Source: Planctomycetota bacterium
Lineage (GTDB): Bacteria > Planctomycetota > UBA1135 > GCA-002686595
Direction of reading: 5' to 3'
DNA: 64,000 nucleotides
Assembly: GCA_020638875.1 (NCBI GenBank)
Contig: JACKHS010000008.1
Location: 1 to 64,000, forward strand
Both the position numbers and the translations under genes were made by a program. Below are positions 9,090-17,868 of this stretch, in pieces. A model generated the notes under the pieces. The model was not told the DNA's origin. It was given only the letters and a program-made list of their open reading frames with translations, and searched no databases. Every line of letters starts with the position of its first letter. The stretch's first letter is position 1.

Positions 9090-9542
9090 CTACCGCCCCG
9101 CCCGCTGCGCGCGGATCGCGAGGCCGCGCAGGCCGAGGCGCGCGGCGTCGACCTCGTAGCAGGCGAGCTCGTAGGCGTTGCCGTCGGGGTCCTTGAAGTA
9201 GTAGCTCAGCGCGTCGCCGTGGTCGACGACGTCGGCGGCCGTGAGGCGCGCGCCGTCGGGCGCCTGCATCGGGCGCTCGTCGAGGTCGACCGCGAAGGCG
9301 AGCAGCTCCTCGGCGCCGACGGCGAAGGCGACCACGCGGTTGGGGTCGGGCTTGACCTTCGACGTGAAGAGCGCGAGCGCGGTGCCGCCGCCGTCGCCGC
9401 TCAGCACGAGCGGGCCGTAGGGGTCGGCGGAGACCTCGCGGCGCTGCAGGCCGAGGTGCAGCTCGTACCACGCGGCGGCGAGCTCGCGGTCGGAGACCAG
9501 CACGTGGACGTGGTCGAGGCGGTACGGGGCGCGGGGTCGCAT
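9090..9542 (-). CDS. VOC (glyoxalase/bleomycin-resistance fold) family protein
   Basis: This 150-residue protein is the size of a single VOC unit with two beta-alpha-beta-beta-beta modules. The first strand carries 'LDHVHVLVSD', with a histidine at the usual metal-ligand place. The C-terminal module ends with 'YFKDPDGNAYELACYE', the classic 'DPDGN.(I/Y)E' signature with the metal-binding glutamate. The start at 9542 was chosen because 'RLDHVHVLV' is the family N-terminus; a longer in-frame start at 9857 would run into pyrC on the other strand. The substrate is unknown; such proteins include lyases, dioxygenases and resistance proteins. Confidence 0.85.
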   Translation of the reverse strand: MRPRAPYRLDHVHVLVSDRELAAAWYELHLGLQRREVSADPYGPLVLSGDGGGTALALFTSKVKPDPNRVVAFAVGAEELLAFAVDLDERPMQAPDGARLTAADVVDHGDALSYYFKDPDGNAYELACYEVDAARLGLRGLAIRAQRAGR

Positions 9543-9607
9543 GGGGGCTCCTGGGTTGCGGGGAGCATCGCGTCCGCGCGGCCCGGGCTCAAGGGTGCGG
9601 CTCGGGC

Positions 9608-9636
9608 TTCGCCCGGCTCGCGGGGGCGCCCATACT
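9608..9636 (+). promoter_or_regulatory. Promoter of pyrC, possibly leaderless
   Basis: TTCGCC (9608-9613), a 17-base spacer and CATACT (9631-9636) end only nine bases before the pyrC ATG. Transcription would start at or within about three bases of the start codon. Confidence 0.5.
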
Positions 9637-9645
9637 GTGCGGGCC

Positions 9646-10683
9646 ATGACCGCGACCCTCGAGCTCACGCGCCCGTTCGACGCCCACCTCCACCTGCGCG
9701 ACGGCGCGGCGCTCGACGCCACGGTGCCCGCGTCGGCGCGCGACTTCGCCGGGGCGCTCGTGATGCCGAACCTGGCGCCGCCGATCACGACCGTGGCCGA
9801 GGCGCTGGCGTACCGCGAGCGCGTGCTCGCGCGCGTGCCGGCCGGCGCGGACTTCACGCCGCGCTTCGCGCTCTACCTGACCGACCGCACCGCGCCCGAC
9901 GAGGTGCGGCGCGTCGCCGACTGCGAGCACGTGCTGGCCTTCAAGCTCTACCCCGCCGGCGCGACGACGAACTCCGAGCACGGCGTGACCGACCTCGCCG
10001 GCCGCCACGCGGTGCTCGCGGAGATGGAGCGCCAGGGCGTGCCGCTGTGCGTGCACGGCGAGGAGACCGCGCCCGAGGTCGACGTGTTCGACCGCGAGCG
10101 CGTGTTCCTCGAGCGCACGCTCGCGCCGCTCGTCGAGCGCTTCGCCGGCCTGCGCGTCGTGTTCGAGCACGTCACGACGCGTGAGGCGGCACAGTACGTC
10201 GAGGGCGCGCGCGCGGGCGTGGCGGCGTCGCTCACGCCGCAACACCTGCTGATGAGCCGCAACGACCTCTTCGTCGGCGGCCTGCGCCCGCACCACTACT
10301 GCCTGCCGGTGCTGAAGCGCGAGGAGCACCGCCGCGAGCTCGTGCGCGTCGCGACGGGCGGCGACCCGCGCTTCTTCCTCGGCAGCGACTCCGCGCCGCA
10401 CGCGCGCGGCCGCAAGGAGAGCGCCTGCGGCTGCGCGGGCTGCTACTCCGCGCCGGCGGCGCTCGCGCTCTACGCGCAGGCCTTCGAGGCCGCCGAGGCG
10501 CTCCCGCGGCTGGAGGCCTTCGCGGCGCTCCACGGCCCCGCGTTCTACGGCCTCGCGCCGAGCGCCGCGCGCGTGACGCTCGTGCGCGAGCGCTGGCGCG
10601 TGCCCGAGCGCCTCGACTTCACCGCCGACGACGCGATCGTGCCCTACTGGGCCGGCGCCGAGCTCGCCTGGCGCGTGGCCTGA
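9646..10683 (+). CDS. pyrC: Dihydroorotase, class II
   Basis: This 345-residue enzyme closes carbamoyl-aspartate to dihydroorotate in pyrimidine synthesis. All metal and substrate motifs are present: 'FDAHLHLRDG' (HxH zinc ligands and substrate Arg), the carboxylated lysine in 'AFKLYPAGATTN', histidines in 'CVHGEE' and 'FEHVTTREA', and the catalytic aspartate in 'LGSDSAPH'. The length matches the PyrC type II (about 345 residues). Its last 40 bases overlap the 3' end of the convergent MFS gene. No other pyr gene is near. Confidence 0.96.
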   Translation: MTATLELTRPFDAHLHLRDGAALDATVPASARDFAGALVMPNLAPPITTVAEALAYRERVLARVPAGADFTPRFALYLTDRTAPDEVRRVADCEHVLAFKLYPAGATTNSEHGVTDLAGRHAVLAEMERQGVPLCVHGEETAPEVDVFDRERVFLERTLAPLVERFAGLRVVFEHVTTREAAQYVEGARAGVAASLTPQHLLMSRNDLFVGGLRPHHYCLPVLKREEHRRELVRVATGGDPRFFLGSDSAPHARGRKESACGCAGCYSAPAALALYAQAFEAAEALPRLEAFAALHGPAFYGLAPSAARVTLVRERWRVPERLDFTADDAIVPYWAGAELAWRVA

Positions 10684-11855
10684 AGCGCGCCGACGCGGCG
10701 CGCGTACGTCAGCGCCGCGAGCACCACGGCGAGCAGGGCCGCGCCGAGCACGAGCAGCACCGCGTGCTGCCCGTGCCGGTCCATCGCCGCGCCGACTGCC
10801 GGCCCCAGCGGCAGGAAGCACAGGCGGAAGGCGAAGCTGCGCAGGCTGAGGAAGCCGGCGCGGTCGCCGCTCGCGATCAGGCGCTGCTCGACGTGGCCGA
10901 GCGGCGGGCCGAACAGGCCGCGCATCGTCGTCAACGCGAAGTAGAAGAGCACGCCCGCGACGCCGTGGACGAGGCCGAGGCCGGCGTAGCCCAGCGCGAT
11001 GAGCGCGACGCACAGCAGCAGCAGGCGCCAGAGGCCGAGCCGCGTCTCGACGCGCGTCGCGAAGAGCGAGCCGAGCGCGACGTTGTAGTTGCCGAGCGCC
11101 CACAGCACCCCCAGCCACGCGGCGGTCAGCCCGGCGTCCTTGGCGTAGAGCTGGATCGTCCACACGGGCACGAAGGAGCACATGCCGAGCGCCATCGTCA
11201 GCAGCATGACCGCGCGCAGGCGCGGCGACTCGCGCACGACGTGGCGCACGATGGCGCGCACCTGGCGCCACGAGGAGGTCAGCTCGGGCCGGTGCCGCGC
11301 GGGCTCCACCAGCTTCCACGCGACCCACAGGTTGACGACCCACACGCCCACCTCGAGCGCGAACGGCAGCCGCGCCCAGAACGCGTACACGACGCCCGCC
11401 ACGAGCGCGGCGGTGCCCTCGCCGAGCTGGCCCCAGAAGCGCACGCGCCCCATCCACGTGCCGTACTCGGCCTCGCGGCCGTCCTCGAGCAGCGACTCGT
11501 AGAGCAGCGCCGCGTCGGTGCCGGAGACGAGCGAGATGCCGACCCCGAGCATCACCTCGGCCACCACGACGCCGACGACGCTCTGGGCCGCCGTGTAGAC
11601 CGACCAGCCCGCCGCGTTCAGCAGCGCGCCGACGACCAGCGAGCGCCGGTAGCCGATGCGGTCGGCGAGGAAGCCCGAGGGGAACTCGAAGGCCGCCATG
11701 GCCGCGCCGAAGCCGGCCTGCACGAGCATGATCGTCCGCAGGCTCATGCCCAGGTGTTCGCTGTAGAACACCGTGAGCACGGCCATCGGGAAGAGGCTCA
11801 TCTGCAGCGCGTGGAAGACGCACAGCAGCGCCGGGTTCGGGCGCGTGGCGGACAC
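10644..11855 (-). CDS. Major facilitator superfamily transporter
   Basis: This 403-residue protein has about 12 hydrophobic segments in two halves. The loop after TM2 carries the MFS A-motif-like 'GFLADRIGYRRSL', and the central cytoplasmic loop follows 'WKLVEPARHRPE'. It is probably a drug or metabolite exporter; the substrate cannot be inferred. The start is a GTG at 11855, with a TACCCT -10-like hexamer ten bases upstream, so the message may have almost no leader. The stop lies inside the 3' end of pyrC, a 40-base tail-to-tail overlap. Confidence 0.88.
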   Translation of the reverse strand: MSATRPNPALLCVFHALQMSLFPMAVLTVFYSEHLGMSLRTIMLVQAGFGAAMAAFEFPSGFLADRIGYRRSLVVGALLNAAGWSVYTAAQSVVGVVVAEVMLGVGISLVSGTDAALLYESLLEDGREAEYGTWMGRVRFWGQLGEGTAALVAGVVYAFWARLPFALEVGVWVVNLWVAWKLVEPARHRPELTSSWRQVRAIVRHVVRESPRLRAVMLLTMALGMCSFVPVWTIQLYAKDAGLTAAWLGVLWALGNYNVALGSLFATRVETRLGLWRLLLLCVALIALGYAGLGLVHGVAGVLFYFALTTMRGLFGPPLGHVEQRLIASGDRAGFLSLRSFAFRLCFLPLGPAVGAAMDRHGQHAVLLVLGAALLAVVLAALTYARRVGALQATRQASSAPAQ

Positions 11856-11894
11856 GGGGCGCGAGAGGGTACTCGGGCGAGTGCCGAAACGCAG

Positions 11895-11924
11895 CGCGGG
11901 AGGGCCCTCGAGGACCCTCCCGCG
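11895..11924 (-). terminator. 10-bp hairpin after the beta-helix gene
   Basis: CGCGGGAGGG (11895-11904) pairs perfectly with CCCTCCCGCG (11915-11924), and the loop itself contains the palindrome CCTCGAGG. It lies 25 bases past the stop of the minus-strand beta-helix gene. Confidence 0.65.
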
Positions 11925-11949
11925 CCGCGTGCGGACCGAGGCGGTGCGG

Positions 11950-13710
11950 CTACGGCAGCCAGGTCACCTCGAGGCCGTTCGAGAGGTTGAAGCCGGTGCC
12001 GCAGGGCGAGGCCGACGGGTCGCGGTACCACCACTGCAGGCGCTTGACGTCGCCTTGCACGAGGCCGCACTTGGCCGACACGGAGATCGACGAGGCGAGG
12101 TCGCCGAACAGGTCCGCGGTGCGCACCTGCACGCGGCAGACGCCGCCGCCGGCGCAGCGCAGGCCGTCGCCGAAGGTCACGCCCGCGCCGCCGTTCACGG
12201 CGTTGTCGCCGAGGAAGAAGATGCCGGGCTGGCCGGGCGTCGAGGCGGTCACGCTCAGCACGAGCGTGTCGTTCGAGACGCTGGGCACGCCCGAGGCGCT
12301 CAGCTTCGCGCCGCTCGTGTAGGTGCCGTTCGCGCAGCCGCGACCCGTCGTGCCGGGGTTCGTGCAGGGGCAGGGCGTGCCGCTGCCGTCGCCGAAGCAG
12401 TAGGCCGCGAGGACCTGGACGCCGTCGGCCTCGTAGGCGCCGATGTCGACGATCGGGGCCGTGCCCGCGCCGGTGTCGGGCGCCGCGCCGTCGTCGACGA
12501 AGCGCGGGTTGCCGCCGAGGTCGAGCGTCGTGCCGGCCGGCACCGCGCCGTTGTTGCCCGCGTCGATGGCCGGCGAGCCGAAGGCCAGGCGGTAGTCCCC
12601 CGTCGTCGGCGCGAAGAACTGCGGGTCGAGGCCCAGGTTGCCCGTGCCGGCGAGGCCGCCCTCGACCACGCAGTAGGTCACGTTGGTCGAGCCGCTGAGC
12701 TGGTTCGTCGAGCCCTGCGCGCCGCCGGGGCCCTCGTTGTCCCACAGGATCGTGTTGGCGACGCTCGCGCTCGCGGCGCCCGAGACCATGATCCCGCCGG
12801 CCACCTGCGCGGTGGAGCGGTTCTTCACGACCGTGCAGCCGCGCACCTGCGCGTTGCCGCCCGAGCCGATCCACAGGCCGCCGCCGCCGCCGCTGCCGGT
12901 CGCGACGTTGGCCTCGAACAGGCAGTTCGAGACGACGGGGCCGGTGCTGCTGAAGATCTCCAGCGCGCCCGCGCGCGCGGCCGTGTTGCCGGTGAACGTG
13001 CAGCGCTCCCAGCGCACCGCGCCGGCGGTGGCCACGTCGAAGGCGCCGCCGAAGGAGCCGCCCACGTTGTCGACGAACTGGCAGTCGGTGAAGCTCGGGG
13101 CCGACGAGTTCACGTAGCCGGCGCCGCCGCCGAAGGTGCAGCGGTTGGCCTCGAAGCGGCAGTTCCGCACGGTCGGGCTCGCGCCCGACAGGCACAGGAT
13201 GCCGCCGCCCTTGTTGTTGTTGCCCGAGCCGTTGGCGTTGCCGTCGCGGAGCGTGAAGCCGTCGAGCACGCTGGCGGCGGTGGCGCCGGCCGCGTTCACG
13301 ACGTGGAAGCTGTTGTCGGTCACGACGCCGAGCGTGCCGAGGTCGCCGGAGAGGACCGTCGGCGCGCTGCCGATCGGCGGGCGCTGCGCCGGGTCGCTCT
13401 CGCCGCCGGCGAAGCCGCCGTAGACCTCCACGCCGGCGGGCAGCGTGAAGGAGATCGTGCGCGTCGCGGTCGTCGTCGGGACGTACGTGCCCTGGCGCAC
13501 GAAGACGCGGTCGCCCGCCGTCGCGGCGGCCAGCGCGGCCTGCAGGCCGTCCGGGCCCTGGAAGGCGTCGGCCCAGGTCGAGCCGTCGTTCGCGCCGCTC
13601 GCCAGACCGGCGTCGACGTGGAGGTCGGCCGCCGCGGCGAGCGGCGACAGGGTCAGCACGAGGGCGAGGGGCGCGCGGGTCGCGCGCGCGAGGGCGGGCA
13701 GCATGGGCAT
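11950..13710 (-). CDS. Secreted right-handed beta-helix protein with cysteine-rich C-terminal module
   Basis: This 586-residue protein has a signal peptide ('LALVLTLSPLAAAA'). Residues about 60-420 form a parallel beta-helix of the polymorphic outer-membrane/Pmp type, with repeats such as 'GGGILCLSGASPTVRNCRFEAN' and 'GGAGYVNSSAPSFTDCQFVDN', closing with 'SPAIDAGN' and 'DIGAYEADG'. The last about 165 residues are a separate module ('CPCTNPGTTGRGCAN', 'FGDGLRC', 'WWYRDPSASPCGTGFNLSNGL') shared with the proteins at 26208-27869 and 39851-41383. It is probably surface-exposed or secreted, with the helix as a binding or structural platform and the module as an anchor or capping domain. The start at 13710 gives a normal signal peptide; a longer open frame adds only low-complexity residues. 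Confidence 0.88.
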   Translation of the reverse strand: MPMLPALARATRAPLALVLTLSPLAAAADLHVDAGLASGANDGSTWADAFQGPDGLQAALAAATAGDRVFVRQGTYVPTTTATRTISFTLPAGVEVYGGFAGGESDPAQRPPIGSAPTVLSGDLGTLGVVTDNSFHVVNAAGATAASVLDGFTLRDGNANGSGNNNKGGGILCLSGASPTVRNCRFEANRCTFGGGAGYVNSSAPSFTDCQFVDNVGGSFGGAFDVATAGAVRWERCTFTGNTAARAGALEIFSSTGPVVSNCLFEANVATGSGGGGGLWIGSGGNAQVRGCTVVKNRSTAQVAGGIMVSGAASASVANTILWDNEGPGGAQGSTNQLSGSTNVTYCVVEGGLAGTGNLGLDPQFFAPTTGDYRLAFGSPAIDAGNNGAVPAGTTLDLGGNPRFVDDGAAPDTGAGTAPIVDIGAYEADGVQVLAAYCFGDGSGTPCPCTNPGTTGRGCANGTYTSGAKLSASGVPSVSNDTLVLSVTASTPGQPGIFFLGDNAVNGGAGVTFGDGLRCAGGGVCRVQVRTADLFGDLASSISVSAKCGLVQGDVKRLQWWYRDPSASPCGTGFNLSNGLEVTWLP

Positions 13711-13946
13711 AGCCGGGGGTCGGGGGCGATAGGACCGCGCGGCCCCGTCCTGCCGGAGCCGCGCGCGAGCGACCCAGGATAGACCGAGCGGCGCGAGGCC
13801 GCCACCGCCGCCGTCACGCGCGCGGGCGGCGCGCGGGTACGAGCTGCGTGCGCGCGCCGCGCGCGCCGGTCCGGCGCCCCCGCGCCCGCCCGCGGCTCGC
13901 GCTCCCCCCGCCGCGGGGGTACCCTGTCCCCCGACCCACGCTTGCC

Positions 13947-14822
13947 ATGAAGAGCTCCACCCTCCTCGCCCTGGTCCTCGCCTTCCTCGCCGCCGCCTTC
14001 GCCGCACCCGTCCAGCAGGTGCTCGAGAAGGTGCCGGACGTGACCTTCACCCGCGAGACCGAGGTCGACGCGAACGGGCTGCAGCAGTTCAAGCCGCTCT
14101 CGATCGAGTGCGAGGCCTGCCGCGGCCGAGGCGAGTGGGACTGCCCGGTCTGCAAGAACTCCGAGGCGCCGCGCCCCGACTGCGTGATCTGCGGCGGCGA
14201 CCAGAAGGCCACCTGCTCGGCGTGCGCCGGCCAGAAGAAGGTGCTCGATCCGCTGGTCGAGCTGATCTGCCCGTACTGCCAGGGGCTGGCGTGGTACCCC
14301 TGCGCGCTGTGCGGCGGCGGCGGCCAGATCCAGGAGAAGAACGCCAACGGCGAGAAGACCCTCAAACCCTGCGGGGGCTGCAAGAGCGTGGGCTTCTTCG
14401 CGTGCACCGTCTGCGAGGGCGCGCGCAAGATCCCGGCCGTGCAGGTGAAGAAGAAGCCCGCGACCGAGGCCAAGCTCAAGGAGCTGCAGGCGCTGCGCGA
14501 GGAGCTCCACGCGCTCGACGAGGCGCTGATGCCCTGGGAGCCCGCCAACGGCTGGTCCAAGAGCTTCAAGTCCCTCGAGGCCCTGCTCAAGAAGTCCGGC
14601 AAGGCGCTGCCGCCGCTCAAGGACATGCTGCCCCTGCTCGAGACCGTCGAGAAGGGCCAGGTGAAGGCCGGCTCCGGCTACCAGAACTTCGAGGAGAACC
14701 TCGACCACCAGATGCGGATCTTCCGCAACCGCTCCGTCTACCTCGTGCGGCACTCCGTCCGCGTGCTGGACCAGTGCATCGCCCGCGCGGAGTTCAACGA
14801 GAACGCCGCGGCCAAGAAGTGA
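13947..14822 (+). CDS. Secreted protein with DnaJ-type CxxC zinc-finger repeats
   Basis: This 291-residue protein has a signal peptide ('LLALVLAFLAAAFAA') followed by eight CxxC pairs between residues 55 and 156 (CEAC, CPVC, CVIC, CSAC, CPYC, CALC, CGGC, CTVC). Many are in the 'CxxCxGxG' style of the DnaJ cysteine-rich domain, enough for four zinc sites. The C-terminal half (about 165-291) is helical and charged ('KLKELQALREELHALDEAL'), with no J domain. DnaJ-like zinc modules are usually cytoplasmic, so export is notable. It may be a periplasmic chaperone-like or redox protein, possibly acting with the downstream protease-like protein 22 bases away. Confidence 0.8.
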   Translation: MKSSTLLALVLAFLAAAFAAPVQQVLEKVPDVTFTRETEVDANGLQQFKPLSIECEACRGRGEWDCPVCKNSEAPRPDCVICGGDQKATCSACAGQKKVLDPLVELICPYCQGLAWYPCALCGGGGQIQEKNANGEKTLKPCGGCKSVGFFACTVCEGARKIPAVQVKKKPATEAKLKELQALREELHALDEALMPWEPANGWSKSFKSLEALLKKSGKALPPLKDMLPLLETVEKGQVKAGSGYQNFEENLDHQMRIFRNRSVYLVRHSVRVLDQCIARAEFNENAAAKK

Positions 14823-14844
14823 CGCCCCCACGGGGCCCCTCCCC

Positions 14845-17763
14845 ATGATCTCCACCCCCCCTGGGCCCGCGCTGCGGGCCCGTCTCGTTCTCGCCCTCCC
14901 CTTCGTCCTCGGCGGCCTGCTGGCGGCGCCCGCGCCGGCCCAGACCGCGGTCAGCGCGGCGGCTCGCGAAGCCGGTCCCGGCATCGTGCACCTCGCCGTG
15001 CTCTTCACGCCCGAGGGCGCGAAGGAGGAGACCGCCATCGTGCGTCCCGGCTCGGGCATCCTGCTGACCGACGACGGCCTGCTGCTCACGAACCTGCACC
15101 TCGTGGCGGAGATCGACGAGGACGGCGGCACGCGGCTGCCCGGCGCGCGCGTCGTCGCCGTCGCGCGCGGCGGCTTCGGCGAGTACGAGGCCGACCTCGT
15201 GGCGCGCGACCCGCGCCTCGACCTGGCCGTGCTGCAGATCCACTCGGGCGAGGGCTTCGAGGCGCTCAGCCTGGCCGACCTCGGCGAGGCGCGGCTGGGC
15301 GAGCGCGTGCTCGCCATGAGCCTCGCGGGCGTGAAGAACCACGACCTCTTCGCGGGCGTGCTGGCCTTCGCCGACGGCCCGGTGCGGCTGCGCGAGGCGC
15401 TGCTCGACCCGGACGAGGTGCTGCTCACCGACGCGCGCTTCCACGACTCGCTCGACGGCGCGCCGCTGCTCGACGACCGCGGCGCCGTGCTCGGCATCTA
15501 CAACGCCTCGCACGTCAGCGCGCTGCCCGAGGGCTTCTTCAAGGAGGACGAGCAGGACCCGGACCCCGAGCCCGACCGCGACTACGCCGTGATCGTCTCG
15601 GCCACCGCGATCCAGCGCAGCCTCGGCGCGTTGATCGCCGAGCACGGGCTGCCCGGGCAGCGCCTCGCGCCGCCGCAGGAGCAGGAGTCGATCGAGCCCG
15701 TGGCGACGATCGCGCCCGCGGTCGTGAGCGTCTGGACGGGCGCGGCGGAGGAGCACCCGCAGCACCCCGACCCCAGCGACCCGCCGGCGCGCCTCGGCCC
15801 GGACGGGCTGCGCTCGGGCGTGATCGTGAGCGCCGAGGGCCTGGTGGTCACGGCGGCCTCGCTGTTCCCCGAGGGCACCACGCGCGCGCACGTGCGCCTC
15901 GCCGACGGCCGCGCCTTCGAGGCCGAGCTGCTGGGCACGCACGAGAAGCGCCAGGTCGCGCTGCTGCACCTGCTGATGCCGGCCGAGACCAGCCTGCCCG
16001 TCGCGACGCTGACGGACTCGCACCAGGCGCAGCGCGGTGAGCTGCTGGCGGTGGTCGGCCGGCCGTACAGCGCGCCGACGCTGAGCGTGGGCGTGCTGTC
16101 GGCGGCCGAGCGCAACGACCTCGTGCAGGTCGCGTCGTGGATGCACGCCGGTCACGTGGGCGGCGCGGTGGTCGACCGCTTCGGCCGCCTCGTCGCGGTC
16201 GCGGCCGACACGCCCGAGATGCAGATGAAGCCGCACTCCTTCGGCGAGCTCGACCCGGCCTCGCGCGTGGACGAGAAGAGCTTCCTGGGCTTCGCCACGC
16301 CGCTCGCGAACGTGCTCGACGCGTTCGAGCAGCAGCTCGCCACCTTCGAGCCGCTCGCCGTCGTGCACGACGACGAGGCCACGCTCGCGGCCCGCCGCAG
16401 CGTCGCCGTCGAGGTCGCCACGCGCACCGAGCACTCCATGGTCAACGTGCTGGTCAGCAAGGCGCTGCCGCAGGACGACTCCTTCGACCCCTTCGCGGAC
16501 GAGGACGAGAAGCGCTTCCTGCTGCACAGCATGGGCTCGGGCGTGATCATCGACGCCAGCGGGCTCGCGATCACCAACTGGCACGTCGTCGACGCGTCGC
16601 TCGACCGCGCGACGGGCGCCCCGAGCGAGGACTTCCTCGTCGAGGTGACGCTGCCCGACGGGCGCCGCTACCCGGTCGACGTGCTCTCGACCTCGCGCGA
16701 CGACGACCTGGCGCTGATCTCGCTGCGCCTGAACCCCGGCGACACGGTCGAGCCGGTCGTGCTGGGCGACTCGAAGAAGCTCGTGCCCGGCCAGCCGGTC
16801 TTCGCGATCGGCAACCCGCTGGGCCTGGCCAACTCGATCAGCGCCGGCGTGGTGAGCGAGCTGAATCGCGACTCGCTGATCCAGGGCCGCCTGCACAAGT
16901 ACTACGGCCTCGTGCAGACGGACGCGTCGATCAACCCGGGCAACTCGGGCGGAGCGCTGCTCGACGCCAAGGGCCGCCTCGTCGGCATCAACAGCGCCGG
17001 CCGCTCGGGCGCGGGCATGGCCATCCCGGTCAACCGCGTGCGCGACGTCTTCAGCGGCCGCCTGATCTCCGTCGGCGAGATGCGCTCGAACTACCTCGGC
17101 TTCGAGGTCGTGGAACGCGACGGCAAGCTGGTCGTCGAGAGCGTCGACGAGCACGGCCCCGCCGCGGCCGCCGGCATCGAGGTCGGCGACACGCTGCTGG
17201 CCCTGGGCGACGACGGGATCGAGGACCTGCTGACCTACGCCCAGGTCCGCCGCGGCCTGGTCGCGGGCGCGGACCTCGCGGTGCGCGTCGAGCGCGCCGG
17301 GGACGAGTACGGCTACACGCTCGTGCCGCGCTCCTACGCGTCGTGGCGCCTCGAGCAGCAGAGCGGGGTCGTGCTGAGCGAAGTGCCGGCCGACGAGGTG
17401 GCGGCCCTCGCGGAGCCGGCCTCGGTCCTGCTCTTCCGCGCCTACACGGGCGTCGACGGCCGCCCGGTCAAGCTCATGCAGGGCCTGCTGCGCGTCGACA
17501 GCGCGCGGCAGCTCGAGGAGAACCGCGAGAACGCGCTGCGCCCGGGCGACCTGTTGCTGGCGATCAGCCAGCGCAAGCGCACCGCGATCGGCGACGAGTA
17601 CGACCTGCGCCGCCTCGAGAGCCTCGAAGAGGCGCGCGACGTGATCGACCCGCTCGTCACCAAGGACGGTGGGCGCGTCGAGTGCTGGGTGCTGCGCGAC
17701 GGCGAGGTCGTCAAGGAGCGCCTCTGGGTCAAGCGCCCCTCGCGCGACGTGATGACGAAGTAG
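14845..17763 (+). CDS. Secreted protein with three tandem trypsin-like domains and C-terminal PDZ region
   Basis: This 972-residue protein has a signal peptide (to about residue 32) and three DegP/HtrA-like chymotrypsin-fold domains. Domain 1 (about 40-265) keeps H85 ('TNLHLV') and D126 ('LDLAVL'), but the serine position reads D in 'HDSLDGAPLLD'. Domain 2 (about 285-510) has lost all three: S for His, Q for Asp, V for Ser ('HAGHVGGAVVD'). Domain 3 (about 525-755) is intact, with H580 ('TNWHVVD'), D621 ('DDDLALI') and S701 ('NPGNSGGALLD'). A PDZ domain follows (about 765-850) and a second PDZ-like stretch runs to the end. It should be a periplasmic quality-control protease whose dead domains regulate or bind substrate. 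It lies in the same direction, 22 bases after the zinc-finger gene. Confidence 0.92.
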   Translation: MISTPPGPALRARLVLALPFVLGGLLAAPAPAQTAVSAAAREAGPGIVHLAVLFTPEGAKEETAIVRPGSGILLTDDGLLLTNLHLVAEIDEDGGTRLPGARVVAVARGGFGEYEADLVARDPRLDLAVLQIHSGEGFEALSLADLGEARLGERVLAMSLAGVKNHDLFAGVLAFADGPVRLREALLDPDEVLLTDARFHDSLDGAPLLDDRGAVLGIYNASHVSALPEGFFKEDEQDPDPEPDRDYAVIVSATAIQRSLGALIAEHGLPGQRLAPPQEQESIEPVATIAPAVVSVWTGAAEEHPQHPDPSDPPARLGPDGLRSGVIVSAEGLVVTAASLFPEGTTRAHVRLADGRAFEAELLGTHEKRQVALLHLLMPAETSLPVATLTDSHQAQRGELLAVVGRPYSAPTLSVGVLSAAERNDLVQVASWMHAGHVGGAVVDRFGRLVAVAADTPEMQMKPHSFGELDPASRVDEKSFLGFATPLANVLDAFEQQLATFEPLAVVHDDEATLAARRSVAVEVATRTEHSMVNVLVSKALPQDDSFDPFADEDEKRFLLHSMGSGVIIDASGLAITNWHVVDASLDRATGAPSEDFLVEVTLPDGRRYPVDVLSTSRDDDLALISLRLNPGDTVEPVVLGDSKKLVPGQPVFAIGNPLGLANSISAGVVSELNRDSLIQGRLHKYYGLVQTDASINPGNSGGALLDAKGRLVGINSAGRSGAGMAIPVNRVRDVFSGRLISVGEMRSNYLGFEVVERDGKLVVESVDEHGPAAAAGIEVGDTLLALGDDGIEDLLTYAQVRRGLVAGADLAVRVERAGDEYGYTLVPRSYASWRLEQQSGVVLSEVPADEVAALAEPASVLLFRAYTGVDGRPVKLMQGLLRVDSARQLEENRENALRPGDLLLAISQRKRTAIGDEYDLRRLESLEEARDVIDPLVTKDGGRVECWVLRDGEVVKERLWVKRPSRDVMTK

Positions 17764-17792
17764 GTCCCCCGCGGGACGCGACGCCAAGCGAA

Positions 17793-17832
17793 CCGCCCGC
17801 CGCGGAGTCCCCTCGGGGTCCGCGGCGGGCGG
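17793..17832. terminator. Bidirectional 14-bp hairpin
   Basis: CCGCCCGCCGCGGA (17793-17806) pairs perfectly with TCCGCGGCGGGCGG (17819-17832) around a 12-base loop. It sits between the stops of the convergent protease and CAP genes and can terminate both. It is among the strongest hairpins in the window. Confidence 0.75.
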
Positions 17833-17868
17833 TCGCGTTGCGGGGCGGCGCGTGCCGCCCCCTCGAGG

